Shown here piece after piece: positions 6,707 through 13,077 of a DNA stretch of 24,195 nt. Position numbers and translations under genes: made by a program. The DNA lies in NCBI GenBank assembly GCA_023955225.1, contig JAGSGJ010000032.1, positions 1 through 24,195 of the forward strand. The letters are read 5' to 3'. Source of the stretch: Sulfurovum sp. GTDB lineage: Bacteria; Campylobacterota; Campylobacteria; Campylobacterales; Sulfurovaceae. Every line of letters begins with the position of its first letter. The stretch's first letter is position 1. Under the pieces are notes generated by a model that saw only the letters and a program-made list of their open reading frames with translations, was not told the origin of the DNA and ran no database searches.

Positions 6707-7964
6707 TACAACCAAACATTCTTACAATTCTGTACGAACCAATCCAAACCGACTCTCTTGGGATGACCAGCCAAGTACATACAAAAACTACCCAGAGAGG
6801 TATGAAAAACGAAAACTGGACTTGGATAAAGCAGAAGACAACTTCCTTTATTCTATCGCAGGATTGACGGCAAAGAAAAGTTATCCAAGTGGAGAGTATT
6901 ATCTGCGTATCAATCCTTCAGCCGGGGCACTGTATCCTAATGAACTCTACTTTCAGGCACGAGGTGTAGAGGGTATAGAAGATGGTGTATACCATTATGA
7001 AGTGAGTTCTTCCTCTTTGACATTGCTCCAACACATTACAGATAAAGAAGGCATAGAACCCTATTTTGGGTATAAAACAGCGATGAAAGGGTATCTATTT
7101 TTGGTCTCTGCTGTGTATTACCGTTCTTCATGGAAATATAAAAACCGTGCGCTTAGGTATTGTCTTTTGGATGGGGGACATCTTTTGGGGAGCATAGAAG
7201 CTGCTGCGTTACTCAAACCTCATGCCGTAGAAATGGTCTACAATATAGACAAAGAGAAGCTGAACCGTATGTTTGGTTTTGAAGATCGAGAATGGTTTTT
7301 GTCAGGGTGCTCTATGGCGGTACCGATGCAAGACCAGGAAGTATCTGCCATAGAATTTTCGCTTCCTTATGTGGATGGAAGCAGAACGTTTGAACCCAAC
7401 CCGCTTATAGAACAAGCGTACAACGAAACGATGCAATTAGAATCTTGCAAAAGAGAAGTAAAAGCAGCAAAATTCACATATAATACTACGAAACTCCAAG
7501 AGACGCTTTTTACACGTAGATCCCAAAGAGGTTTCCAGGAAGGTGCCATTACCAAGGGGCAGTTCAATTACATCATGGAAGCCATACACCAACCTGTACT
7601 TAGTGACTGCGATGAAGACGTCTCTGTCTATGTAGTTGTCAACCGGGTACTTGATATGCCTTTGGGGCTCTATAAGGAAGGTGAGTATATGAAGTATGGA
7701 GACTTTGCAAGAAAAGCGGGGTACTTGAGTTTGGAACAGTATAGCCTTTCTATGCAGGGAGCAGTAGCCTTTTTCTTGACCTCCAAAGCCAAGAACTATC
7801 AAGCGCTCTACCAGAAAGCCGGTATTATAGGGCACAGGCTTTATGTGGCTTCACTCTATATGGGCATAGGGTGCTCTGGCATTGGTGCGTATTATGATGA
7901 TGAGGTCAATACATTTGTGGAGAATGATGAGATGGTACTCTATGCTTTAGCGATAGGCAAATAG
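6690..7964 (+). CDS. SagB-type FMN nitroreductase with two domains
   Basis: The 424-aa product is about twice a standard nitroreductase and resembles SagB/ThcOx-family dehydrogenases. The first half has the family signature RINPSAGALYPNELYF (about residues 69-84) and DGVYHYE. A second nitroreductase-like half starts near residue 270 with FTRRSQRGFQEGAIT and ends with GIGCSGIGAYYDDEV. SagB enzymes use FMN, typically oxidising azolines in peptide natural products, but no YcaO cyclodehydratase or precursor peptide is adjacent, so the substrate is unknown. I chose the ATG at 6690 (MFWYHSTTKHSYNSV), preceded by AGAG. The upstream ATG at 6675 would only lengthen the overlap with the DUF309 gene. 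It converges on the SUI1 gene with one base between stops. Confidence 0.78.
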   Translation: MFWYHSTTKHSYNSVRTNPNRLSWDDQPSTYKNYPERYEKRKLDLDKAEDNFLYSIAGLTAKKSYPSGEYYLRINPSAGALYPNELYFQARGVEGIEDGVYHYEVSSSSLTLLQHITDKEGIEPYFGYKTAMKGYLFLVSAVYYRSSWKYKNRALRYCLLDGGHLLGSIEAAALLKPHAVEMVYNIDKEKLNRMFGFEDREWFLSGCSMAVPMQDQEVSAIEFSLPYVDGSRTFEPNPLIEQAYNETMQLESCKREVKAAKFTYNTTKLQETLFTRRSQRGFQEGAITKGQFNYIMEAIHQPVLSDCDEDVSVYVVVNRVLDMPLGLYKEGEYMKYGDFARKAGYLSLEQYSLSMQGAVAFFLTSKAKNYQALYQKAGIIGHRLYVASLYMGIGCSGIGAYYDDEVNTFVENDEMVLYALAIGK

Positions 7965-7965
7965 A

Positions 7966-8307
7966 TCAGTTTTTAAATCGATACCCCAATGCCTCTAAAT
8001 GTTTACGCAACAACTCAGGGATATCCCCTTGAAACTCTAAACTCTCGTCTTTGACAGTACCACCAGTGCCAAGCTTTTTTTTGAGTGTTTTAAGCAGCGC
8101 CTGAATAACTATGTTATCTAAATAAAAAGGTTTAACGATAGTAACTACCTTACCTCTGCGTTTCTCTTTTGCAAAATGCAGTTGATGTTTTTCAGGCAGT
8201 TTAATTTCAGTAGAAACTTTTTTAGAGGGTTTGTCTTTATTGTCAGATGACCATTCATCTCCAAAATTTGCACCCATTTCAAATAGATTTTCTTTACGAC
8301 TCGGCAT
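7966..8307 (-). CDS. SUI1/YciH-type translation initiation factor
   Basis: The 113-aa product has a lysine-rich leader (residues 1-50) and an SUI1 domain with REKRRGK-like KEKRRGKVVTIVKPF, LKKKLGTGGTVKD, FQGDIPELLRKHLEALGY. This is the family of eIF1 and bacterial YciH, which tune start-codon selection on the 30S subunit or, in E. coli, act as a stress-related inhibitor of translation. GGGAGG lies about seven bases before the ATG. A 17-codon ORF with a strong ribosome binding site overlaps the start in another frame (8294-8347), which could couple or dampen translation. It lies downstream of the inverted-repeat element and yaaA on the same strand. Confidence 0.85.
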   Translation of the reverse strand: MPSRKENLFEMGANFGDEWSSDNKDKPSKKVSTEIKLPEKHQLHFAKEKRRGKVVTIVKPFYLDNIVIQALLKTLKKKLGTGGTVKDESLEFQGDIPELLRKHLEALGYRFKN

Positions 8308-8347
8308 TTAGTGCCTCCCTGTACTGAAGTTTACTTCTTGTCATCAT
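8294..8347 (-). CDS. 17-codon leader ORF overlapping the SUI1 gene start
   Basis: AAGGAG then ATGATG opens a short frame encoding MMTRSKLQYREALNAES. It ends at a TAA inside the SUI1 gene, 11 bases past that gene's A of ATG. The SUI1 gene's own GGGAGG lies within this ORF. This is the geometry of a translationally coupled upstream ORF, although an accidental frame behind a duplicated ribosome binding site is possible. Confidence 0.35.
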   Translation of the reverse strand: MMTRSKLQYREALNAES

Positions 8348-8357
8348 ATTCTCCTTA

Positions 8358-8625
8358 TTGAACTCTCTGAATACCCAAGGTACTCATAACATCACTAGCT
8401 TTTGTCTAGGCAAGGCACTCTTTTGAAGTCCTAGCCATAGCTAAGTCAAAAAAGAGTAACGACGCATAGGCGAAAGCTAGTGCTGCCCGAAGGGTGGGCT
8501 TTGCAAACGCAATCTTTCACAAGATGCCTACTTCATCTTAGCTTTGGCTAGGATTTGAAAGCCTCTTACAAAACCTTACATTTGCAAAACCCATTATGAA
8601 TATCTGGGGTATTCAGAGAGTTCAA
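8358..8625. repeat. 268-bp MITE-like or structured-RNA element with 19-bp terminal inverted repeats
   Basis: TTGAACTCTCTGAATACCC at 8358-8376 is repeated exactly in inverse at 8607-8625. The interior holds more complementary pairs: 8393-8411 with 8464-8482 (18 of 19 paired, two G-T), 8417-8424 with 8450-8457, 8496-8507 with 8581-8592 (11 of 12), 8521-8526 with 8534-8539, and 8430-8445 with 8537-8552 (15 of 16), the last crossing the first. I see no protein-coding frame and no clear target-site duplication. Together with the flanking small ORFs it fills the 415-base stretch between the SUI1 gene and yaaA. It could be a non-autonomous mobile element or a folded RNA. Confidence 0.6.
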
Positions 8626-8726
8626 GTATAATCTGTATCAAAAAGTATACCAAGCACTACCATTAGAAAAAGTAGAAAAATAAATATTTGATAAAGGGTA
8701 TACTCACTCGGAAGTCTCATGGTCAT
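8622..8726 (-). CDS. 34-aa putative single-pass membrane peptide coupled to yaaA
   Basis: The minus-strand ATG at 8724-8726 overlaps the yaaA stop (ATGA). The frame starts MTMRLPSEYTLYQ and continues with an 18-residue hydrophobic stretch, YQIFIFLLFLMVVLGILF, then FDTDYT. An alternative ATG two codons in is preceded by AGGA. The TGA stop lies inside the right terminal inverted repeat of the 268-bp element, so the element either supplies the stop or truncated a longer gene. It is unrecognised; a small membrane protein is plausible from the hydrophobic profile and the coupled start. Confidence 0.4.
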   Translation of the reverse strand: MTMRLPSEYTLYQIFIFLLFLMVVLGILFDTDYT

Positions 8727-9457
8727 CCTATCTCATAAATAATTTCAGTTTTATTTTTCTTCGTTTGAATCTCTTTGATGGTGAGTCCTTCTATGGGTAG
8801 CTTCATAAACTCTTCCAGGGTCTCTATACCTGCTTTGGCTACCTCACGCAGGACAATACCTCTGTAAGCTTTTGCCCAATGACTGACTACTTTCCCCTCT
8901 TTGATGAACTTGAGGGTGGTGTAGGGTTTAGCAGGTTTGTAAAACTTATCATAGAAACCTGCACGAAGATCCAGTATCTCATCGTCTGACAGATAGGATT
9001 CCATCAGCGGAGCAGAGTGTTCATGATAAAACTTCTCAGTTTTAATGTCACCTACGGCTTCACCTTGTTTGAGTTTATACTCAGGGATGAGGTCAGAAGC
9101 ACGTATGGGACCAAAGAGATTTGAAAAGAGAATGACATGGCTGTCTATATAATGTTGTGTCTTCTCATCCAATTTTTCATAGCCAAGATAATCAAAAGCA
9201 ACCCCCGTGTATCTTTCGATAGCTTTCATCGTGAGTTCATGAATGATATCTTTTTTATGTGCAAGTATGTCTGCTTCTTTTTTGAGACCAAACATTTTTG
9301 ACAGTGTAGGCATGTCCCCTTTTTGTAAAACATTAATATATGCATGCAAGAGTTTGTTTCTGTGAGGTAAGAGTGCCTCAAAAAGTAAAGTACCAGGGTT
9401 AAAAGAGAGATACCCGCCAGATTTTTTAGTTTCACTTGGTGCCAGTAGTATTTTCAT
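8723..9457 (-). CDS. yaaA: YaaA/DUF328 family peroxide-stress protein
   Basis: The 244-aa product matches the YaaA family length of about 250. Motifs are ILLAPSETK at the N-terminus, ILFSNLFGPIRASDLIPEY near the middle, DLRAGFYDKFYK, and SHWAKAYRG towards the C-terminus. In E. coli, YaaA lowers free iron and oxidative DNA damage during hydrogen peroxide stress. It is reported to bind DNA, and its chemistry is not settled. The start is the only suitable ATG; the ribosome binding site is weak (AGG in CATAGGCTACATA). It reads away from the tRNA cluster, and a putative 34-aa membrane peptide starts within its stop codon. Confidence 0.85.
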   Translation of the reverse strand: MKILLAPSETKKSGGYLSFNPGTLLFEALLPHRNKLLHAYINVLQKGDMPTLSKMFGLKKEADILAHKKDIIHELTMKAIERYTGVAFDYLGYEKLDEKTQHYIDSHVILFSNLFGPIRASDLIPEYKLKQGEAVGDIKTEKFYHEHSAPLMESYLSDDEILDLRAGFYDKFYKPAKPYTTLKFIKEGKVVSHWAKAYRGIVLREVAKAGIETLEEFMKLPIEGLTIKEIQTKKNKTEIIYEIG

Positions 9458-9545
9458 TATGTAGCCTATGACCTTCTTTTTAGTTGTGTGTATTCTATAG
9501 AAATTACCTAAAAAGGAGGAATTTTCATAAAATCACAAAAAACCC

Positions 9546-9574
9546 TTGACATTCAAAACTTTTTTGTCTATAAT
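9546..9574 (+). promoter_or_regulatory. Consensus sigma70 promoter of the tRNA-tuf transcript
   Basis: TTGACA at 9546-9551 and TATAAT at 9569-9574 with a 17-base spacer match the textbook consensus exactly. Predicted start is near 9581, about 30 bases before the first tRNA. Such a strong -35 is unusual in Campylobacterota and fits a stable-RNA promoter. Confidence 0.85.
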
Positions 9575-9612
9575 TCCCGTCCATTTTAAGTGTAATAACT
9601 TCTAATGATGGT

Positions 9613-9689
9613 GCTGGCGTAGCTCAGTTGGCTAGAGCAGCTGATTTGTAATCAGCAGGTCGGGGGTTCGAGTCCCTTTGCCAGCTCCA
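9613..9689 (+). tRNA. tRNA-Thr (anticodon UGU)
   Basis: A 77-base cloverleaf: acceptor GCTGGCG pairs with TGCCAGC (one G-T), discriminator T, CCA encoded. Anticodon stem GCTGA/TCAGC holds loop TTTGTAA with TGT. T-arm GGGTTCGAGTCCC is present. First gene of the cluster. Confidence 0.95.
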
Positions 9690-9734
9690 TAAATATAATT
9701 ATCAGTGTTTGACCAGTATAGATTTAAACATTAA

Positions 9735-9819
<85 letters not shown>

Positions 9820-9841
9820 TATGTTAAATCGCATAAAAGAT

Positions 9842-9917
9842 GCGGGCGTAGCTCAGTGGCTAGAGTTCCTGCCTTCCAAGCAGGCTGTCGAGAGTTCGAA
9901 TCTCTTCGCCCGCTCCA
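9842..9917 (+). tRNA. tRNA-Gly (anticodon UCC)
   Basis: A 76-base tRNA. Acceptor GCGGGCG pairs with CGCCCGC, discriminator T, CCA encoded. Anticodon stem CCTGC/GCAGG around loop CTTCCAA with TCC. T-arm AGAGTTCGAATCTCT. Confidence 0.95.
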
Positions 9918-10074
9918 TAAACTGGGAGCTGTGTGAATTATGTATTTAACAGATCTAATAACTTCACATATAAAAGCTTTCCTACTTTATTCATTTATGA
10001 CTTTAACACACAGATATTAATACTATTTATATACTAAAAAGAGTATAGCTCATTTTATTATATACAATCGAGTT
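9918..10074 (+). other. 157-base AT-rich spacer inside the tRNA cluster
   Basis: No tRNA or ORF is visible. It is AT-rich, with TATA-like stretches near 10029-10066 that could give a second promoter for tRNA-Thr(GGU) and tuf, but none matches consensus with a -35. Confidence 0.3.
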
Positions 10075-10149
<75 letters not shown>

Positions 10150-10162
10150 CTCTCCATGTATG

Positions 10163-10206
10163 GTATGGACAAAAGTATTACAGTTTTGTAATAGTTCTGT
10201 CCATAT
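10163..10206 (+). other. Long hairpin between tRNA-Thr and tuf
   Basis: Outer arms TATGGACA (10164-10171) and TGTCCATA (10198-10205), and inner arms TATTACA (10176-10182) and TGTAATA (10187-10193) with loop GTTT, are joined by a short mixed internal loop. No T-run follows. It may stop or process the tRNA transcript before the tuf promoter. Confidence 0.5.
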
Positions 10207-10232
10207 GGGTATGGGGTCTAAGAAAATTTAGG

Positions 10233-10238
10233 TATAAT
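10233..10238 (+). promoter_or_regulatory. -10 box for tuf
   Basis: TATAAT 36 bases before the tuf ATG, with no clear -35. It suggests tuf has its own promoter in addition to readthrough from the tRNAs. Confidence 0.55.
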
Positions 10239-10273
10239 ACTGCCTTTAAAACATTTTACGCTAGGAGAATAGC

Positions 10274-11482
10274 ATGGCTAAAGCAAAATTCGAACGAACA
10301 AAACCGCATGTAAATATCGGTACTATCGGTCACGTTGACCACGGAAAAACAACATTGACGGCTGCAATCACAATGTGTTTAGGACTTAAAAATGGTCAAG
10401 CAACAATGGATTATGATCAAATTGATAATGCTCCTGAAGAGAGAGAAAGAGGAATTACAATTGCTACTTCTCACGTAGAGTATGAAACTGACAATAGACA
10501 CTACGCTCACGTAGACTGTCCAGGTCACGCCGATTATGTTAAAAACATGATTACTGGTGCTGCTCAAATGGATGGTGCTATTCTTGTTATTGCTGCGACT
10601 GATGGTCCAATGGCACAAACTAGAGAGCACATCCTTCTTTCTAAGCAAGTAGGTGTTCCATACATCGTTATTTTCTTGAACAAAGAAGATCAACTTGATG
10701 ATGAAGATAAAGAAGAGATGTTAGAGCTTGTAGAGATGGAAGTACGTGAACTTCTTTCTGAGTATGATTTCCCAGGTGACGATACTCCAGTTATCGCTGG
10801 TTCTGCATTCAAAGCACTTGAAGAAGCTAAAGCGGGTGTAGCTGGTGAATGGTCTGAAAAGATTTATGCACTTATGGACGCAGTAGATGAGTATATTCCT
10901 GAGCCAGTAAGAGAAACTGAAAAAGACTTCTTGATGGCAATTGAAGATATCTTTACTATCCAAGGTCGTGGTACTGTTGTAACTGGTAAAGTTGATCAAG
11001 GTACTGTATGTATCGGTAATGATGTAGAGATCGTTGGTCTTAAAGACACTCAGAAAACAACTGTAACTGGTGTTGAAATGTTCCGTAAAGAAATGGAGTG
11101 TGGTGAAGCTGGTGATAACTGTGGTGTTCTTATCCGTGGTATCGATAAAGAAGCGGTACAAAGAGGTATGGTTCTTTGTAAGCCAGGATCAATTACTCCT
11201 CACACTAAATTTGAAGCTGAGATCTATGTTCTTACTAAAGAAGAAGGTGGTAGACACACTCCATTCTTTAACAACTATAGACCACAGTTCTACGTTCGTA
11301 CAACAGACGTAACAGGTTCAGTTCAACTTCAAGCTGGTACTGAAATGGTTATGCCAGGGGACAACGTTAAAATTGATGTTGAACTTATAGCTCCAGTAGC
11401 ACTTGAAGCAGGTACTAAATTTGCCATCCGTGAAGGTGGTAGAACAGTTGGTGCTGGTGTTTGTTCTAAGATTATTGCTTAG
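10274..11482 (+). CDS. tuf: Elongation factor Tu
   Basis: EF-Tu is the GTPase that delivers aminoacyl-tRNA to the ribosome. The 402-aa product starts MAKAKFERTKPHVNIGTIGH and shows GHVDHGKT (about residues 19-26), the switch I region ERERGITI, DCPGHADY, and NKED in place of the more common NKCD/NKVD. Domain 2 follows with GRGTVVTGKV, and domain 3 ends with GGRTVGAGVCSKI. CTAGGAG lies six bases before the ATG. Codon choice is uniform, as expected for very high expression. It follows four tRNA genes and precedes rpmG, with a hairpin in the spacer. Confidence 0.98.
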   Translation: MAKAKFERTKPHVNIGTIGHVDHGKTTLTAAITMCLGLKNGQATMDYDQIDNAPEERERGITIATSHVEYETDNRHYAHVDCPGHADYVKNMITGAAQMDGAILVIAATDGPMAQTREHILLSKQVGVPYIVIFLNKEDQLDDEDKEEMLELVEMEVRELLSEYDFPGDDTPVIAGSAFKALEEAKAGVAGEWSEKIYALMDAVDEYIPEPVRETEKDFLMAIEDIFTIQGRGTVVTGKVDQGTVCIGNDVEIVGLKDTQKTTVTGVEMFRKEMECGEAGDNCGVLIRGIDKEAVQRGMVLCKPGSITPHTKFEAEIYVLTKEEGGRHTPFFNNYRPQFYVRTTDVTGSVQLQAGTEMVMPGDNVKIDVELIAPVALEAGTKFAIREGGRTVGAGVCSKIIA

Positions 11483-11490
11483 TAACACCA

Positions 11491-11514
11491 GTGTAAGAGG
11501 CTTGCCTCTTGCAC
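11491..11514 (+). other. Hairpin between tuf and rpmG
   Basis: GTGTAAGAGGC and GCCTCTTGCAC form an 11-pair stem (one G-T) with a minimal TT loop. It is followed by GCTTATC, not a T-run. It probably reduces or processes readthrough, lowering rpmG relative to tuf. Confidence 0.5.
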
Positions 11515-11534
11515 GCTTATCATAGGAGATAACA

Positions 11535-11687
11535 ATGAGAGAAACAGTACACCTAGGTTGTGAAAAATGTACAAGACGTAACTATCACACCAATAAAAAT
11601 AAGAAAACGACAACAGAAAAACTTGCTCTTAAGAAATATTGTAAATGGTGTAAATGCCATACAGTACACAAAGAGATGAAGCTGTAA
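11535..11687 (+). CDS. rpmG: 50S ribosomal protein L33
   Basis: This 50-aa frame starts MRETVHLGCEKCTRRNYHT and ends HTVHKEMKL. The pairs Cys9-x2-Cys12 and Cys36-x2-Cys39 mark the zinc-binding (C+) form of L33, a 50S protein near the E site. AGGAG lies seven bases before the ATG. Its position between tuf and secE is the common arrangement in Campylobacterota. A paralogue lacking cysteines could exist elsewhere in the genome, which this window cannot show. Confidence 0.95.
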   Translation: MRETVHLGCEKCTRRNYHTNKNKKTTTEKLALKKYCKWCKCHTVHKEMKL

Positions 11688-11711
11688 TCGGAGACTTTTG
11701 TTAGATACTAC

Positions 11712-11724
11712 GGGGCTTTGCCCC
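11712..11724 (+). other. Small GC hairpin between rpmG and tRNA-Trp
   Basis: GGGGC-TTT-GCCCC, five pairs with a TTT loop and no T-run. It carries the same GGCTTTGCC apex seen at 2922-2930 and 3252-3260. It could be a processing signal ahead of the tRNA. Confidence 0.4.
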
Positions 11725-11737
11725 ATGTATTATTTCT

Positions 11738-11813
11738 AGGCCAATAGCTCAGTTGGTAGAGCACTGGTCTCCAAAACCAGGTGCCGTGGGTTCGAGTCCC
11801 TCTTGGCCTGCCA
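11738..11813 (+). tRNA. tRNA-Trp (anticodon CCA)
   Basis: A 76-base tRNA. Acceptor AGGCCAA pairs with TTGGCCT, discriminator G, CCA encoded. Anticodon stem CTGGT/ACCAG around loop CTCCAAA with CCA. T-arm GTGGGTTCGAGTCCCTC. It sits inside the rpmG-secE spacer, a common bacterial position. Confidence 0.96.
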
Positions 11814-11831
11814 CAATAAAAGGTAATATAT

Positions 11832-12011
11832 ATGGGAAAAATTTCAACATTTATAGCACACGCGAGAGCGGAGATTCATAAAGTAATATTTCCAACAAAA
11901 GTACAAGTAAGACAAGCATTTTTAGCAGTTATCCTAGTAGTAACTGTAATATCAATATTTTTAGCATTGGTTGACTTTTTAATGTCATCAATCGTATCAT
12001 CAGTTTTTTAG
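11832..12011 (+). CDS. secE: Preprotein translocase subunit SecE
   Basis: This 59-aa frame starts MGKISTFIAHARAEIHKVIF and has a single membrane segment at about residues 29-50 (FLAVILVVTVISIFLALVDF). That is the minimal one-span SecE which clamps SecY in the inner membrane. The amphipathic EIHKVIFPTKVQVRQ before the span is the conserved SecE motif region (usually E-x-x-K-V-x-W/F-P). It starts 18 bases after tRNA-Trp with only a weak ribosome binding site (AGGTAATATAT). Its TAG is followed by GGATAAACA, the ribosome binding site of nusG eight bases on. Confidence 0.93.
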   Translation: MGKISTFIAHARAEIHKVIFPTKVQVRQAFLAVILVVTVISIFLALVDFLMSSIVSSVF

Positions 12012-12019
12012 GATAAACA

Positions 12020-12550
12020 ATGGCTTATCAGTGGTATGCAATACAAACATATTCAGGTTCTGAACAATCTGTAAAAAGAGCGATCGAACAACTTGTAATT
12101 GATTATGGAATTGAAGAGAAAGTTGAACGAATTGTCGTTCCTACAGAAGAAGTGATTGAAGTTAAGAATGGTGAGAAAAAGATTACTGAGAGAACATTGT
12201 ATTCTGGGTATGCTTTCGCACATATAGACCTGGATACTGATCTTTGGCATAAGATACAGTCTTTGCCAAGAGTATCTAGATTTATCGGTGAACAAAAGAC
12301 ACCTACTGCATTAGCAGAAGCGGATGTTAAAAATATTTTAGACAAGTTGGAGCAAAAATCTGCACCACGTCCTAAAGTCGATTTTGAAACAGGTGAAATG
12401 GTACGTATCGTAGATGGTCCATTTTCCAACTTTACAGGTATGGTTGAAGAGTATGATCTTAACCATGGTACGTTAAGATTAAATGTTTCAATTTTTGGTA
12501 GAAATACACCGGTTGAAATCCTCTACACACAGGTAGAGAAAATTATATAA
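12020..12550 (+). CDS. nusG: Transcription elongation/antitermination factor NusG
   Basis: NusG binds the RNA polymerase clamp, reduces pausing and links polymerase to Rho or the ribosome. The 176-aa length is typical. It starts MAYQWYAIQTYSGSE, the NGN-domain hallmark (W-Y-x-x-x-T-x-S-G-x-E), which runs to about residue 115. A KOW domain follows near residues 123-155 with VRIVDGPFSNFTGMVEEYD. AGGA, overlapping the secE stop, is the ribosome binding site. The small inverted repeat GACC-TAAT-GGTC follows the stop directly. Confidence 0.97.
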   Translation: MAYQWYAIQTYSGSEQSVKRAIEQLVIDYGIEEKVERIVVPTEEVIEVKNGEKKITERTLYSGYAFAHIDLDTDLWHKIQSLPRVSRFIGEQKTPTALAEADVKNILDKLEQKSAPRPKVDFETGEMVRIVDGPFSNFTGMVEEYDLNHGTLRLNVSIFGRNTPVEILYTQVEKII

Positions 12551-12584
12551 GACCTAATGGTCAAATCAAACAAAGGAAGAACAG

Positions 12585-13010
12585 ATGGCAAAAAAAATAA
12601 CTGAAAAGTTCAAAATGATGATCCCAGCCGGATCAGCAAATCCATCACCACCAGTAGGTCCTGCATTAGGACAACGTGGTGTAAACATTATGGAGTTTTG
12701 TAAAGCTTTTAATGAAAAAACAAAAGATAAAATGGGGTTCAAAATCCCTGTAGTAGTTACAGTATATGCAGATAGAAGTTTTACATTTGAAACAAAACAA
12801 CCACCTGCAAGTGACCTTATCAAAAAAGCAGCAAACATTAAAAAAGGTGCAGATAATCCTATTACAAACAAAGTAGGTTCTATCACAAAAGCAAAACTTG
12901 ACGAAATTATCGATCAAAAAATTGCAGACCTTAACACGAACGACAGAGAAATGGCGGCAAATATTATCGCTGGTTCTTGTAGAAGTATGGGTGTTGAAAT
13001 CGTAGACTAG
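12585..13010 (+). CDS. rplK: 50S ribosomal protein L11
   Basis: L11 binds the GTPase-associated region of 23S rRNA. The 141-aa product has the standard length and the N-terminal PAGSANPSPPVGPALGQRGV signature. The rRNA-binding C-terminal domain ends AANIIAGSCRSMGVEIVD. AAAGGA lies about seven bases before the ATG. It is 34 bases from nusG and 67 from rplA. Confidence 0.97.
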   Translation: MAKKITEKFKMMIPAGSANPSPPVGPALGQRGVNIMEFCKAFNEKTKDKMGFKIPVVVTVYADRSFTFETKQPPASDLIKKAANIKKGADNPITNKVGSITKAKLDEIIDQKIADLNTNDREMAANIIAGSCRSMGVEIVD

Positions 13011-13033
13011 TCTTTTTTTAAAGACAATCATAA

Positions 13034-13054
13034 CCACATGATTTTAAAATGTGG
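13034..13054 (+). other. Hairpin between rplK and rplA, possible L1 control site
   Basis: CCACAT and ATGTGG form a six-pair stem around GATTTTAAA, 23 bases before the rplA ATG. L1 represses its own operon by binding mRNA in many bacteria. I cannot confirm the L1 motif here, so this role is inference. Confidence 0.3.
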
Positions 13055-13077
13055 GAGCATATAAAGCGGAGAATAAA

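Noticed and set aside
8351..8632. Target-site duplication flanking the inverted-repeat element
   Set aside because: Flanks CTCCTTA and GTATAAT do not match; only short TA-like coincidences, so a duplication is not claimed.
12551..12562. GACC-TAAT-GGTC hairpin after nusG as an L1 or terminator site
   Set aside because: Only four pairs and no T-run; too small to support a function.
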